64,000 nucleotides of DNA, taken from NCBI GenBank assembly GCA_947069175.1, contig CAMTDV010000013.1, positions 27,097,857 to 27,161,856 of the forward strand. The letters are read 5' to 3'. The stretch comes from Scalesia atractyloides. Its lineage: Eukaryota > Streptophyta > Magnoliopsida > Asterales > Asteraceae. Below the pieces are notes generated by a model. It searched no databases. It was not told the DNA's origin and saw only the letters and a program-made list of their open reading frames with translations. Numbering within the stretch: the stretch's first letter is position 1; every line of letters starts with the position of its first letter. The position numbers and the translations under genes were made by a program. Below are positions 10,585 to 22,157 of the stretch, one piece after another.

Positions 10585-12728
10585 TGTAACATTCCATATT
10601 TTTCAATTGTTTCCATTTTATTTTAATTTAAATTCTATCTTCAGTCCTTTGTAATACAAGAATTGATCATAATTTAAATCATATTTTATATCATCCTTGT
10701 TTAATCAGACTTCGTAATACGTAACACGTTTGGCGAATAAATGTTTAATTCAAAACCGAGCCATACATCAAGATCATATTTTATTAAAATATTATTCATA
10801 TGTGATTTAATATTATACATGCTTGCATACACTTAAAACACCCAAAAACTTGCTTAACTATGTGTTTTCAGCACCAAATAACAAACAAAACAACCACAAG
10901 GACTAAAAATGAAATGTCCCTCTTCCTAACTCCCATCCAACTTATTTAAAACCCCAACCAAGGCTTTTAAACCCAAATCACTTATCCCAGTTATAAATAC
11001 TAACTCCTAACACATTCAAACACATTTACCACTTTTAAATCACTCTCAAACACTCTATAATCTCCAATTTTTCCACTTTACGTAGAAAGTTCAAGAAACA
11101 AAATAGTGAGTTTTGGTATTCCTTCATACACTTTTATCTTGTTTTTCTTCTTCTCCTTCCTTGGATAAGCTCTAGCAGTATTACCACATGTTTACCAAGG
11201 TAAACAAAGTTGGTATACCACTATTTTCAAGGTACAAGTGAGGATTTTGTGTTAGACTTTATAAACATATTCGTCTTTACTTTGTTTTTGAAACATTTTC
11301 GCACCAAACCAAGTCACCAACAAACTTCCATGTTGAAGGGCTTGTGTTAAGGTTTTATTACAGAAAATTTAAGGTTCATATGCCTTCTTTTAAGTTCTTG
11401 TAAGTCTCCAAGTAATCTCCAAATCATAAAGTGAGTAAACCTACATTAAGCTTCCAATCTCGCAACGTTGGAAGTACTCGTCTAGGTGATACCTCACTTG
11501 GTTACTTAGCAAATAGATAGTTTAATTATGTACTTCATACTTGTATTCATGACCATCCGAATCATCAATGTTGGTGATTTTGTGCAACGGTGAAAATCTT
11601 GAGGTTAGTGGATTACACTATCTCTAATGCATGACAAATCTTGATTATGTAAATAATAATAACCTATGTACATATATTTCATACTTATCTCCAAAACCAA
11701 ACCATAATATCAACCAAATTCATGGTTAAATGTTATGTGTTAAGGTGGAGAATATCTTAGTCTTAGATTCCTTATTTTGAGCTTCTAATGAGTGTTTAAC
11801 ACTCACGAAAAACAAAAACTAAAAATAGTGTCCAAATACGTGACTAAGTAAGATATGTTTTATGTACTTCCATATACATAGATTTTATTTATATTCCAAT
11901 CCTAAAATCCTAAGTGTATGAACTCCTTTTACCTTTTAGGGTAACTTCGGTGTTCCATCCTCCACAACCGCTCATTTGTTTTTTGTGGAAAATCTTCACA
12001 AACTGTGAGGTCATACTTGACTTATTTTACATTTTAAACACTATTTGGGTTGCAACATGCATCCGTATTAAAATTACAATCACACATACAATCAATCTTA
12101 TGCAAACACTCAATCCTTAAACATACTTACTTGTTATGCTACTTGTTTATACATACTAAAACAATATTATGCATGCTATCTGTCTTTATCTTTTAAAAGT
12201 CTCCATTAACATGTGTAGCGCTATAGGATTAGCACATCGCCTTGTTTGTTGGGTCATTGTTAAGTATTCAATCTTTATGTCTTATTCACTTAGGGATATG
12301 GTTACCCTAGTGGAAATTTTGGGTAGATATTTAGTCTTGCATGCTAGTATGATTATATGACTAAGTATAAAATTAACATGGGGATTTGAGATTTTCATTC
12401 ATACTTATGCTATGTAGACAAACTAGTATGCTTATCGACATAATTTGTGGTGATAGATATTTTATACATCTTGTAGGAAATATTTGATGATGATTTCGCA
12501 AGAAAAGACTTAGGGTGGATGTAGATACTCACCTAGTTTTAATCTATGCATTTTAGTATTGTTAGTTTTGAAATTCTAATTGTCGTAAATTCCAATGTAA
12601 TACTTGATTTAGGGAAATGAAATGAAATTTTGAATTTTAATTTATTGTCGCAAATTTCGTGTTATGTTATCTTTGAGCAATCTATTACGTCTCGCCATGA
12701 TGTTTCCGCCATTGGTTGGTGTGTGACA
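10585..12728. repeat. Probable solo LTR (2.1 kb) nested in the chromovirus RT
   Basis: It starts TGTAACATTCC and ends GTGTGACA; flanks are TTCAT (10580-10584) and TTCGT (12729-12733), a 4/5 match for a 5-bp duplication. RT code reads up to both edges: to the left the minus strand continues EFVVM, to the right HHGQYE, which are adjacent in RT proteins. The interior shows promoter-like sequence (ataaatactaactcc near 10995) but no ORF of an element. The LTR ends resemble those of other long gypsy LTRs here. It is called solo because no primer site, PPT or second LTR adjoins. Confidence 0.6.
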
Positions 12729-12762
12729 TTCGTATTGGCCATGATGACTGTCGTGAATGTCA

Positions 12763-13983
12763 TACAAAAACCTAAATACTATGTAGATAGTGTAAATAGG
12801 GTATCGAACCAGATGAGTATGGTGGAAAGCGTTTGTTGATTAAGTATTAAAAACCTAATTGCAAAAATGGAAAATTGGTTGTTTGATTGTTTGAACTAAA
12901 TTACGAATTACTAAAACGAGTTTGTAACAATGAGAGAAAACAATGGTTCCTCTGGATTTTAGATTCCAAGTGGATTTCTGTTATGTGCTTATTTGCAACA
13001 ATCACATAGACATGATTGTATAACCAATTAATAGATTGTGATTATTTAAAGACTACTTACTTCGGTTGCAAAACAATGGAAGGTTATCACATGAACATCA
13101 ATTGAAATTACCAACCCCAATCCCTATCAAATATATCCCAATCACTAGAAATCTCGGGAATTGAATGAATTAGAACTAAGGTTTAAAGCAAATCAATCAT
13201 TTACAATCCAATCAATCAAATCAAATGGTAAAAAAACATCGAATGCTTAGATTAGGGAGCAAGTTCAAGTACAATGAAAAACATATAAAATCGGTCCACT
13301 TACAAGAATCCTCCACCTGAAGAAACAACAAAGGAATCAGCCGCTCATCTCGGTGAATTGATCCTCAAAAGCTTGAATGGTGATTGAGTTCATTGTCTTG
13401 AACTTTGATTTGGTGAAACTATGATGGAAGAGAGGTGAAAAGTCACCAAAAAGTGCTCCTAGATCATACAAATTCGTCCAAGGGCTTGAATGATTAACTA
13501 GGGTTTTAAAAATTGCCTTTTATACCTTCAAAAGTCAAATTTCGCGTTTCAGTTTAAGTCCCGCCATAAGCTATGGCATGCTGGCCGTAAGCTACGACCG
13601 GTAGTTTCTAGTCAATTTGTTGTTCAGCCGTAACTTATGGCTGACTGGTCGTAAGCTACAACAGGCACTTTCTGAATTCCTTTGTTTTCATGATACAACT
13701 TTCCCATAATAACTAGAAGGCCCCCAAACTTTATTTGTTTCACGTTTTACATGCCTTTAAGTTATCCTTGAAGCTAAATCAAGTCCCGAACACTATATTT
13801 TGCCTTGTTTATCATCCTCGGTGTTCAGATTACCTCCTAACACTTTACTTCCCTCGATTTAAGCGATTAACCTGCAAAAACCATAATTTCTAGCAGTTAT
13901 CACATTCAAACAATATAATCACCTAAAATGCAATAAAACCCATAAGATAAACACATGTATGCTCGGGTTTCACCCTCTCCATT
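12763..13983. other. Unclassified insertion inside the chromovirus RT
   Basis: This stretch separates two copies of the RT block TFxTHxG: one at 12762-12729 and one at 14020-13984, so it is bounded by a short imperfect direct duplication of RT sequence (ggccatgatg / ggccatcatg). No coding sequence is recognised. It holds hairpin-prone units such as gccataagctatggc and gccgtaacttatggc at 13560-13660. It could be an LTR or LTR fragment, but its ends are not resolved. Confidence 0.4.
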
Positions 13984-15479
13984 AGGCCATCATGTGTGTG
14001 AAAAGTTGTCTTATGAATATCTTCATCGTGAATTCGTATCTGGTGGTACTCGGAATGTAAATCCAACTTTGAAGAGATACAAGAGCCATGCAATTCATCC
14101 AATAGTTCATGAATAACCGATATATTTTTCTTTCACTATGATACTGTTTAGGGAACGAAATCAATACAAAACCGCCAGGAACCGTCTCCCTTTTTGACAA
14201 GCAACACCGGGAAAGAAAACGAGCTATGACTGGCACCAATTAACTCCTACTGAAGTAGCTCACAAACCTACCTCTCGATCTCATATGTTTGGATATAGAG
14301 TTGGCGATAAGGGCAGGCACTGACCAGACGAGATCCACGTATAAGAGGAATTGAATGATCTTGTGAACATAGTGGGGGTAAAGTAGTCGGCTCTTGAAAA
14401 ACCCTAGCATATCGGTGGAGAACCTGATGTATGGCAAGACAAGGAGTGGGCTCAGAAGTCAACAAACTAATGTTCAAAAGGAGCGCTGGCCTATGCATGG
14501 CCATGGCCTCATGTGCCTTGAGGGCTGCCAATTTCTAATTGGGAAGCTCTTGAGTTTATGTGAAGACCCAACAAGGTGGAAACCCAAAGTGAGTTTCTCA
14601 TAATCAATCTCAGCCGGCTCGAGGGTTTTCAACCATGGACCCCTAAAACCACCGGACAAGCCACAACCGGTAAGACAAAAAAATTGGTGGAGATAAGGTA
14701 CCCTTGATAGTAAGAGTCAGGCCACCAACACGACCCGCACATGAAACACTATCAAGTTAGCAATCACCACCTTGAAAGGAGCATTTTTCTCCACTGTTAA
14801 ACCAAAATTATCCACAAGCGCTTGATCGATGAAGTTATGAGTACTACCTCCATCGACCAAAACAACCACATCCTTATTCTTGATTTGACCTGGCAGCCGC
14901 AGAGTTTGTGGAGCGGTGGTGTTGGTGATGGCATGAAAAGAAATCTCAATCGGCGGTTCTCCGCCAGTGATTCATCTGGTTCGTAGTGGTATGTTTGGAC
15001 TGAGAAAGGGATTCCGATGGGTTGTCGAAATCCGTGGGACCGAAACGCTGGAGCAAACCGTTGAGAACTTCGCCCAAGAAAGCGGTCTGCGAGATTTGGT
15101 GTACCACTTGCGTCAGGGCGATACCATCCAAGTGGAGTGAAGCAAGGTGGGCTTGATCCACATCAGGAACCTTTTGAAAATCAAAGTACTGCTCAGCCTA
15201 GTAAAACCAAGCCGTAGGGTCATCTCCACTAAACCTAGGATAGTGAAGCTTAAGGTAGGGTTTGTGTTCAGTACCCTGTACCAGAGCGCCACCCCCAACC
15301 CAGACGGGCCTGCAGCGCCCTTGTCTTGTTTGGTATCAGTGGTTTCTTGTAGGGTAACATCACCCATCAATTTTTCGAACATGGCGTTGAACTTGGCAGA
15401 GCCTCTTGCATTTCTTGTTGTAATTGTTCAATCGTCCTTTTCAGGTATCCATGGAGATCATCACCGCTCTGATACCACT

Positions 15480-15822
15480 TGGTGTGGTACATTCGGCTCA
15501 AGCAAAAAGAGAGAAACTAGATAGAAATTGGGAGAGGTAATTGGGACAATTTTCTGAATACTTTGATAAAACAATGAAAATCCCTTATAAAGGGTACAAA
15601 GAACTTCACCACTAACCCGCCCACTACCTACTAATGGAAAAGAAACATGTAAACATGAGAAACCAGGCATGACCCACGGTTCCCTTTATTTCTTCACAAC
15701 CTACTGACTTGAAAAGGTAAACAAACTACTAAAACAAATCCCCATGTGCAGCAAGTAGCGTGGGCTACATACATGGGCTTCCTTGCACTCCTACTCGTCC
15801 ATGGGCTTGGCGGTTCATAACA
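15480..15822 (-). repeat. 5' LTR of the chromovirus
   Basis: 343 bp, paired with 7889-8245; the primer site (gctctgatacca on +) ends three bases to the left and the CAAAA duplication lies to the right. Confidence 0.92.
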
Positions 15823-17190
15823 CAAAAAAAAGTAGAGTATTTTCTTGTCATATTCTTATTTCTAACTTCTTACTACAGGGGACATAAGATTAATAGCATG
15901 TTCAACTGTTAGCAAGTAAGTAAAGATATAAACTTTGATTGACTTTGATGTTAGTGTGAACTTAAAAATAGTTGAATTAGTATGCTATGTACTTCAGATA
16001 TACAACATAGATAACAGGTATGGCTCATGTAGCTTTCGTGCTTTGAAGTATACAATGATAAACAATGATGGAAAGAAAGAATGTGGTACCATATTACTGG
16101 AAAGTTTTGGACAAAGTTCATGAATTTTCGGACAAAGTTCACAATGGATCTTGGGTAGTTATCAATATTATAAACTGATTTACTGAAAACATATATTATT
16201 TATATAATACTGTACTTTTGTTTGTGTCTGGTTGGTTTTTTTTCGTGGATCTGGTAATATCACCCAGTGACTGACGAATCGTGTAAGTAGATCTATGGTT
16301 CCACATAAACATCTATGATTTGATTGTATCGAATTTGACATAGTGTGGTTGCAGGTGCAGAGCTTGATATCGGCGGTGGAACTGCCAAGTCCGATGAGAT
16401 ACTAGATTAGGTCAGCAATCATGATTATCGTTCAGCAACCATGCGTCTGCTATTTGGCATATGCTTGATTTTTTCGTCTTTTCACATAGCTAATAAATCA
16501 ACTCTGATACTATTGATTGCAAGGCAAACAGGTCATCACATGGATATTACACTAACAAAGTGTGTGGATGTTTGCTTCTTCTGCAGCCTGTAAAGAGCCC
16601 TGTGACTATTAATTATGGTGATATTGATGGCAGTTTCATGATGTTGTCGAACTTATTTAGGTCAGTAACAGTTTAAGTGGCTTTAATATACTATAGAATG
16701 ATTATTTAACTTGTTATCAGTCATATAATTACAAAATCTTCTTAAACAACTCAGAATTAAATTTATTTTGCTAACGTAAGTAATTAAAGTACGAGAACAG
16801 TTTAAATATGAACCAATCAGTTGATGGAGTATAAAAATGTTTTAAGGTTGCTTTAATTATTAAATAATTGTCATACACTTAAAAAATATGAAAAGAAAAC
16901 TTAAAAATATAAGGAATCTTCTTTTATAAATGTTTTTGTCAGGTTGCTAAAACAAATTTACATATATACTGGTGTGCTGTAGTGAATTTGGAATGAGAGC
17001 AAAAAAGGTAAGGGTAAATCTGGACCAAGAGTCGAAGTATTGTGGTCATTTTAAGATATTACTAAAGTGCCTTTAGTTTAATATAGTATAGAATTATATT
17101 ACATAGACTTGTTGATGATGAGATATAGAGTTTGTATCTTGTAGGATACGCCTATGTATAGAATGATATTACACACATTGCGACTTGCAG

Positions 17191-17630
17191 TAGGAGATAT
17201 AGAGTTTGTATCTTGTAGCACAAGCGTGTATGAGGCTTTGCTTATGGATTGGATGAGAATTGTTGAGGTTGGCACTCTTGGTCTTCTTGAAGATGGATTT
17301 AAGTTGGTTGTGTATACAAGATAATATAACCTCATTTGCAAATGCAAATGGCTCGGTTAGCGTTCATTCATTAGACACTACTAATATCAAGATAGTTTTT
17401 ATTTACTTTGTTTCGGTTTTGGTATAGGTAATATGATACGGGTTCTTTCTATGGAAAAAAGGAAACAATTTAACGCCTCTCCTGAAGTCAAGCTATGGGC
17501 CACTTAGCTTCCTCAAGGTTCATGATGTGGGTCATATGGTTCCTATGGATCAGCCTAGGGTTGCGCTAGAGATGTTAAAGAGGTGAACCAAGGGCTCGCT
17601 TAAAGGAAGTACAAGGGACCCGCGGGCTCG
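17191..17630 (+). pseudogene. Serine carboxypeptidase-like, C-terminal exon relics
   Basis: Piece 1 (17191 to about 17370) follows an acceptor ttgcag and reads GDIEFVSCSTSVYEALLMDW, then MRIVEVGTLGLLEDGFKLVV, then a damaged YNLICKxxWLG. Piece 2 (about 17480-17590) reads YGPLSFLKVHDVGHMVPMDQ then PRVALEMLKR before a stop where family members continue with Trp. These are the C-terminal blocks of S10 serine carboxypeptidases, vacuolar or secreted peptidases and acyltransferases. The catalytic His of GHM is present, but the catalytic Asp site (YDLIC in the family) reads YNLIC. The first 30 bp of piece 1 are also duplicated at 17130-17155. The N-terminal half is absent. It lies directly downstream of the isomerase relic in the same orientation. 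Confidence 0.8.
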
Positions 17631-17689
17631 CTTTAAGGAACTACAATGAAACATGAATCTCTGGATGTTTGTAAATAATGTTGCACATC

Positions 17690-17789
17690 GGTTAGATTTT
17701 GTAATAACTTTTTACACAATCAATGTTATTAAATAGTGTGGTTAGATTTCGTAATAACCTTTTACACGATCAATGTTATTAAATAGTGT
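17690..17789 (+). repeat. 50-bp tandem duplication
   Basis: Two adjacent copies of ggttagattt(t/c)gtaataac... ending attaaatagtgt (17690-17739 and 17740-17789), differing at a few bases. Located after the carboxypeptidase relic, in what would be its 3' untranslated region. Confidence 0.85.
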
Positions 17790-17799
17790 TTATGTTTTG

Positions 17800-18422
17800 T
17801 TTGTATACATGGTGCCTTAATTTATAAGGCTCTCCGACCACAACGCAACGGGGTTTTAAATTTAGTTATATATCAGAAAGTTAACATTTTAGAGACCAAG
17901 TGCTTCGGGTCAACTAAACCGTCGGCATATTCTTTTGGGCCGCACCACTAGCGGGTTCATGAATTCTTCCCAAAATCTCACCATGAGGTTTATTGAAAGA
18001 CAATAACATAGGCCCAAATTTGGGACCCAACTAGGCAAAAAGGTATAAAGCAATAACCAGTGCATATTACATAGCAGTGTATTACATCACAAAAAGTAAA
18101 ACCTTTGACAATGTGCAAAGGTGGTTGGTTACGTGAGCTAAGAGACCTTGCAGACTTGTGATCATCATGGCTTGAAACAAATCAGCACTTGAAGAATATA
18201 ATGTTAAAAAAACATTTCAAACCATATTAATTGTGAAACATGATTTAGTATATGATAGTTGTAATATGTTTCTTTCATATAGTAATCTGTGACATTCATC
18301 CCTCATTCCCTTGTTGACATGATGACATTGTTTGGTTATGTATTACTAATCCTACTACATTTAGACTTTTTGGCTTGGTAATAACCTTGTGATGGAATGC
18401 TAAGTATCTTACGCTTGTATAT
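17800..18422. other. Non-coding DNA, possible Helitron 3' end near 17837-17871
   Basis: No gene. The sequence ccgaccacaacgcaacgggg followed by ttttaaatttagt and then T resembles a plant Helitron 3' terminus (GC-rich weak hairpin, then a CTRRT-like end before T), but the stem is poor and the last motif is TTAGT, not CTAGT. The rest is unassigned. Confidence 0.3.
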
Positions 18423-20639
18423 TGTGACAATTGGCAAAATTCCGGTAATTCTGTACAACTTGAACAATTATTACATTGTCTATTTACCACACAACTTGAT
18501 TTAAATTATAGTTTTTAAGTCTTAAAAGTCTAGGAATTCAACAAAATCATAGTTTGGTATGATAATGATTTCGTCACAATCATGAACATATAAAACCATA
18601 TCCTAAACGGATGACAAAGACGCGAACACGTAATAAATATCAGTACTGATTACGGTACAGTCGGATATTTCAGAATTAAAACATAAGATATGTCTGAACT
18701 GTCATACCATAAAAAATTTATTTAAAACACCAAATTGTCCAAGTCTGCAGCAAAATACAGCATTCCGCAGCACAAAACAGCAAATGTCCGAAAACCCAAA
18801 AATAATTTTATTTAGCTAAAGAATAATAACGGGTGTTAAAAATAGTATAAACTCGTATGTATATCCTGTTGTTTAAAGCTATACAGCTTGTTCAGTAAAA
18901 ACCTGACAACAAAGCCGTTACCGGAACTGAACTCAAAATGACAAATTTATTAGTCTAAAGAGCTAAATTAATAAACAGGACAATAAAATTGTGCTAGAAC
19001 TATTGTGTAAATAAAATTGTATAAGTAATATAATATGACAGTATTTTACCCGTTACAAGACCCAAACTAAATTTATCAACCAAACAACGAAACAATAAGA
19101 CTAGTGAGTTATTTTGGCATATCATAACATCAATTTAAAGTGTTGGAACATTAGTTTTTTATAAAAACTTATGTATAAAAATGTTAAAGTTTATAAAAGT
19201 TTATATAAATTGCACATTATTTATAAAAAAAAATAATAATAATAAAACCAACCCCCCCCCCCCAAGCCCACACCTCAAGGCTACATGGGGTAATTCCCCA
19301 TACCACTAAGTCTTAATGTTGTGTTGGCAAAATATAAGTATGGTTTAGTGTAAACTAAGATCTTAACCATCTTCATCCATTCATCTCTCACAACACCAAA
19401 AACTCAAGAACACTTCCATTTCTCCTTTCAAAAATCGGTCAAAGTACCACTGTTATCACCTTCAACCTTTAAAATCCAAACACAAGAAATTCAAGTTTAT
19501 ATGAAGACCCAAAGATAATCTAAAGTATTTGCAAAGATTAGGAGACTCACTTTGAAGGTTGGAACTCTTGATCAACACTTTTTCTTCATCTTTTACCATC
19601 ATTTAGATCATCCCTAGCCAAGTGCTAGTAATAAGATCCTTAACCTAATCTTATACTTTATAATTTATAAAAATGCACAAAATCATCTTAAAACATATTT
19701 AAAACTCCATTTGAAAAACACTAATAAAACTATAATCACTAATATAATTATGTGATCTCTTGATGATTATGGATGATCTTGAATTTGTCATAAACTAGTA
19801 AACTTGAATCTTGCAGTTTTATGAATAAAAAGATGATCTAAACACATGCATGTTTAGATTAGCAAGATTCATTAACAAAAATAGTCATGAACATGATTTT
19901 ATATTTTAAAGATAACATACAAGTTATAGATTATTAAATAAAAGTTATGCTTTAGAAATTTTGTTTAAAAGTGATAATAAAGTTTCCATTTTAAGAAACT
20001 CTAAAACTATAACAAGTTAATGACATTTTTGTTAATACATTTGTATAATACTTGTGATTGATGGTGATTTGATTTTGAAAAATGATTTAAAGCATGTTTA
20101 TATAAACATGAGAAAGCTTATATTTTAAAGAAAACTATGGCAAAATTTTTATAAAAATTAATCTTGATTAAGATGTAGTTAAACTAAAATTTTATACTTA
20201 AAAGTGATTAGGAACTTTAATCTTGTTTAAACAAAAGTTTGGGTGAAAAAGTTTAAGATATAATTACTTAAATTTTCTTAAACTAAAAAGGAGATAAAAA
20301 TATATTTTTGATAAAAAAAATATATATGTTGAAATCACCAAATATGTGTACATATATTTTGTATAATAATATGTATAAGTGTTCAACTTTTGACAAAATA
20401 ATATATTGGACAATTCGGACAACTTGGACAATTCGGACAAAATAATGTATATGGTATAAACGAAACAAACGACAAAGAGAAACGAATAAAATGGTCGACA
20501 CGAACATAGCGGTCAAAACGAACAAATCAACCGTTACACTTTATATCTACTAGGATTTATAAAAATTTAACTTATAACTATTAGTTTTTACAAATAAATT
20601 TTTATAAGTTATAACAATTACTAGTAAATATTTTAAACT

Positions 20640-21120
20640 TGGATTAAGCCCAACTAAACTAATAGTTTGGACTAAGCCCATTTTCATAAAATTATATTGG
20701 ACTAAACCTCTTTTTATAAAATATATGGACTAGCTCAGGCCCACTTGGATAAAAATCAAACTTTGGGCTAAGCACACTTTTTATAAAATTTACATAGGTT
20801 AAGCCCACTTATATAAAAATTAATTTTGGGCTAAGCCCACTTTTATAAAGAAATAAATTGGGCTAATCCATTTCTATAAAAACTAATGTTGGGCTAAGCC
20901 CACTTTTATAAAAACTAAAATTGGACTAATCCATTTTTATAAATTATTTTGGGCTAGGCCCAATCTTTCATTTTTAACTTGGGCTAGACCCGCTTTTACA
21001 AAACAATTGAGCTTAACCCACTTTAAACAAAATTAGGTTGGGCTAGGCCCACATACATGAAACAAACTAGGCTAGGCCCACACAGAGTAAGCAAATTGGG
21101 CTAGGCCCATATACATGTAA
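20640..21120 (+). repeat. Tandem array of GGGCTAAGCCCA-type units
   Basis: About 14 imperfect units of 30-45 bp, each with a core like TTGGGCTAAGCCCAC or TGGGCTAGGCCCA separated by AT-rich linkers such as ttttataaaaact. The core is a near-palindrome and contains TGGGCY/RGCCCA, the site II motif known to be bound by TCP transcription factors in plant promoters. Whether it is bound here is inference. Confidence 0.85.
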
Positions 21121-21126
21121 TCAATC

Positions 21127-21128
21127 TA

Positions 21129-21164
<36 letters not shown>

Positions 21165-21165
21165 C

Positions 21166-21209
<44 letters not shown>

Positions 21210-21211
21210 AT
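21127..21211. repeat. (AT)n(TG)n compound microsatellite
   Basis: Long AT run broken by aacat, passing into about ten TG repeats. Confidence 0.92.
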
Positions 21212-22157
21212 CAACAAAGAAAAACCAACAATTACAAGTATGAAATTTAAGATAAAATATTTGTACGAAAAACGAAAGATAGCCTAAGTGCCTAGTAGAT
21301 TAGAACACTTGTAGGTCGAGAAACGAACAAAGTATCAAGATCGAATAGAGATTTCCACGGAACGTAAATCAGTGAGTTCATGTTTCCCCTTTTATTTTAA
21401 CGTTCTTATGGTTTTTTATAAACGTGCGGGGATGTATACATGTTACATTTAATATAGCTGGGAAATGAAAATATTTAGATCACATGTGAATAAGGCTCAA
21501 GCATTGGAACCATTAATGAATAACAAGTACCGAGGAACAAGGGGATAGATCTATTAGGTTTGGGCGAGCCCCACTCTATTACGGCAGTAATAACAAATCG
21601 TATTAGAGTGCTTTTGTGTCTAAAACAAGTGTCTCAGACACAATAAATCGTCAAGGGTTGGTTGCCACCTTATTCTACATGCATATTAGTGTCCTTGCAA
21701 CACACGAATGATTTTACAAGTTTCATTAAGCTATATTAAACGAATTTATTATTTCAAATGTTTTTGAAGAATCATTTGATGTGAAAATTTATAACATGAA
21801 TTCATCAGCTTTTGTTGACGACATTTTCAAAACTAACATGTATTACATGAAACTAGTGGATAGCCTTCGGAAAAAAAAAATTGTTCGTATGTTTTGAAGT
21901 CAAGACGTTATATTTTATCTAGACTTTTATTGTTATGTTTTATAAACTTATGTTTGAATTTTAAGTAATGTTGTTAAACTTATGGTATAGTTTAAAAACA
22001 AACGATTGCATGTAAAACTTGTGTTAAATAAAGCGTATGGATGAATATTTTGTAACGTAATAAAATTGTCGTTTATTTGGTTTAATGCAACGATTGTTGC
22101 TCTAGCCGCACCTCGCGCACGCTTCCGCTACATCAAAAATCGAGGTGTGACATATAT

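Larger units (their letters stand above)
8258..15440 (-). pseudogene. Chromovirus Gag-Pol, decayed
   Basis: Right to left: Gag around 15380-14950 (HYPRFSGDDPTAWFY, then YFDFQKVPDVDQAHLASLHL); protease near 14860 (VLVDGGSTHNFID, where the usual DSG is DGG); RT N-terminal half 14530-13984 (FSFPVLLVKKGDGSWRFCID, KLDLHSEYHQIRIHDEDIHK); RT C-terminal half 10584-10341 (NDLFRPFLHKFILVFFDNIL, with FFDN in place of FFDD); RNase H about 10196-9870; integrase zinc and core 9860-8975 (VVVDRLSKYAHF, VVSDHDKVF, SYHPQTNGQ); chromodomain 8400-8258 (EILVKWLDKSREDATWETKW). Many stops and frameshifts. The altered catalytic residues in both protease and RT show it cannot be active. The chromodomain places it among chromoviruses, which direct integration to chromatin marks. 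Confidence 0.88.
7889..15822 (-). mobile_element. Ty3/gypsy chromovirus with nested insertions
   Basis: Direct LTRs at 7889-8245 and 15480-15822 begin and end TG/CA and are flanked by perfect 5-bp duplications CAAAA (7884-7888, 15823-15827). Just inside the right LTR the minus strand reads TGGTATCAGAGC, an initiator-Met primer site; just inside the left LTR it reads the purine tract aagcggggtggat. The interior encodes, on the minus strand, Gag, protease, RT, RNase H, integrase and a C-terminal chromodomain. The LTRs differ by many small indels, so the copy is old. The interior is interrupted between about 10585 and 13983 by other insertions. Confidence 0.92.
7402..16154 (+). pseudogene. Cytosolic glucose-6-phosphate isomerase gene, 5' exon relics split by a chromovirus
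   Basis: Exon pieces in order: 7402-7446 (MATIISDTPPWKDLK, then GT), about 7737-7798 (DYSRQCADVDTMSKLFTLAK, then GT), 15879-15915 (KINSMFN) and 16018-16154 (HVA.RALKYTMINNDGKK, then VVPYYWKVLDKVHEFSDKVH and NGSW before GT). These follow the N-terminal order of plant cytosolic phosphoglucose isomerase, the glycolytic interconverter of glucose-6-P and fructose-6-P. A non-coding exon with its own intron precedes the ATG (donor at 7274). The block between DLK and DYSRQ is missing, there are frameshifts in the last exon and a stop after MFNC, and nothing of the catalytic core follows. Introns are kept, so this is not a processed copy. The 7.9-kb chromovirus sits in the intron after the second piece. 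Confidence 0.8.
18423..22152. repeat. Probable solo LTR, 3.7 kb
   Basis: Termini are TGTGACAATTGG and GAGGTGTGACA, flanked by TATAT at 18418-18422 and 22153-22157. No gag or pol code lies within or beside it. Contents: a 12-base C run at 19252-19263, a TGGGCY array (20640-21120) and an (AT)n(TG)n tract (21127-21211). The long LTR and GTGTGACA end fit the large gypsy LTRs elsewhere in the window. The flanking pentamer is AT-only, so a chance match is possible. Confidence 0.5.

Noticed and set aside
16360..16660. Possible further exons (AELDIGGGTAKSDEILD; KSPVTINYGDIDGSFMM)
   Set aside because: Splice-like borders are present, but I could not match either to the isomerase or the carboxypeptidase.
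18296..18490. 64-codon minus-strand ORF
   Set aside because: It straddles the presumed LTR start and matches no family I know.
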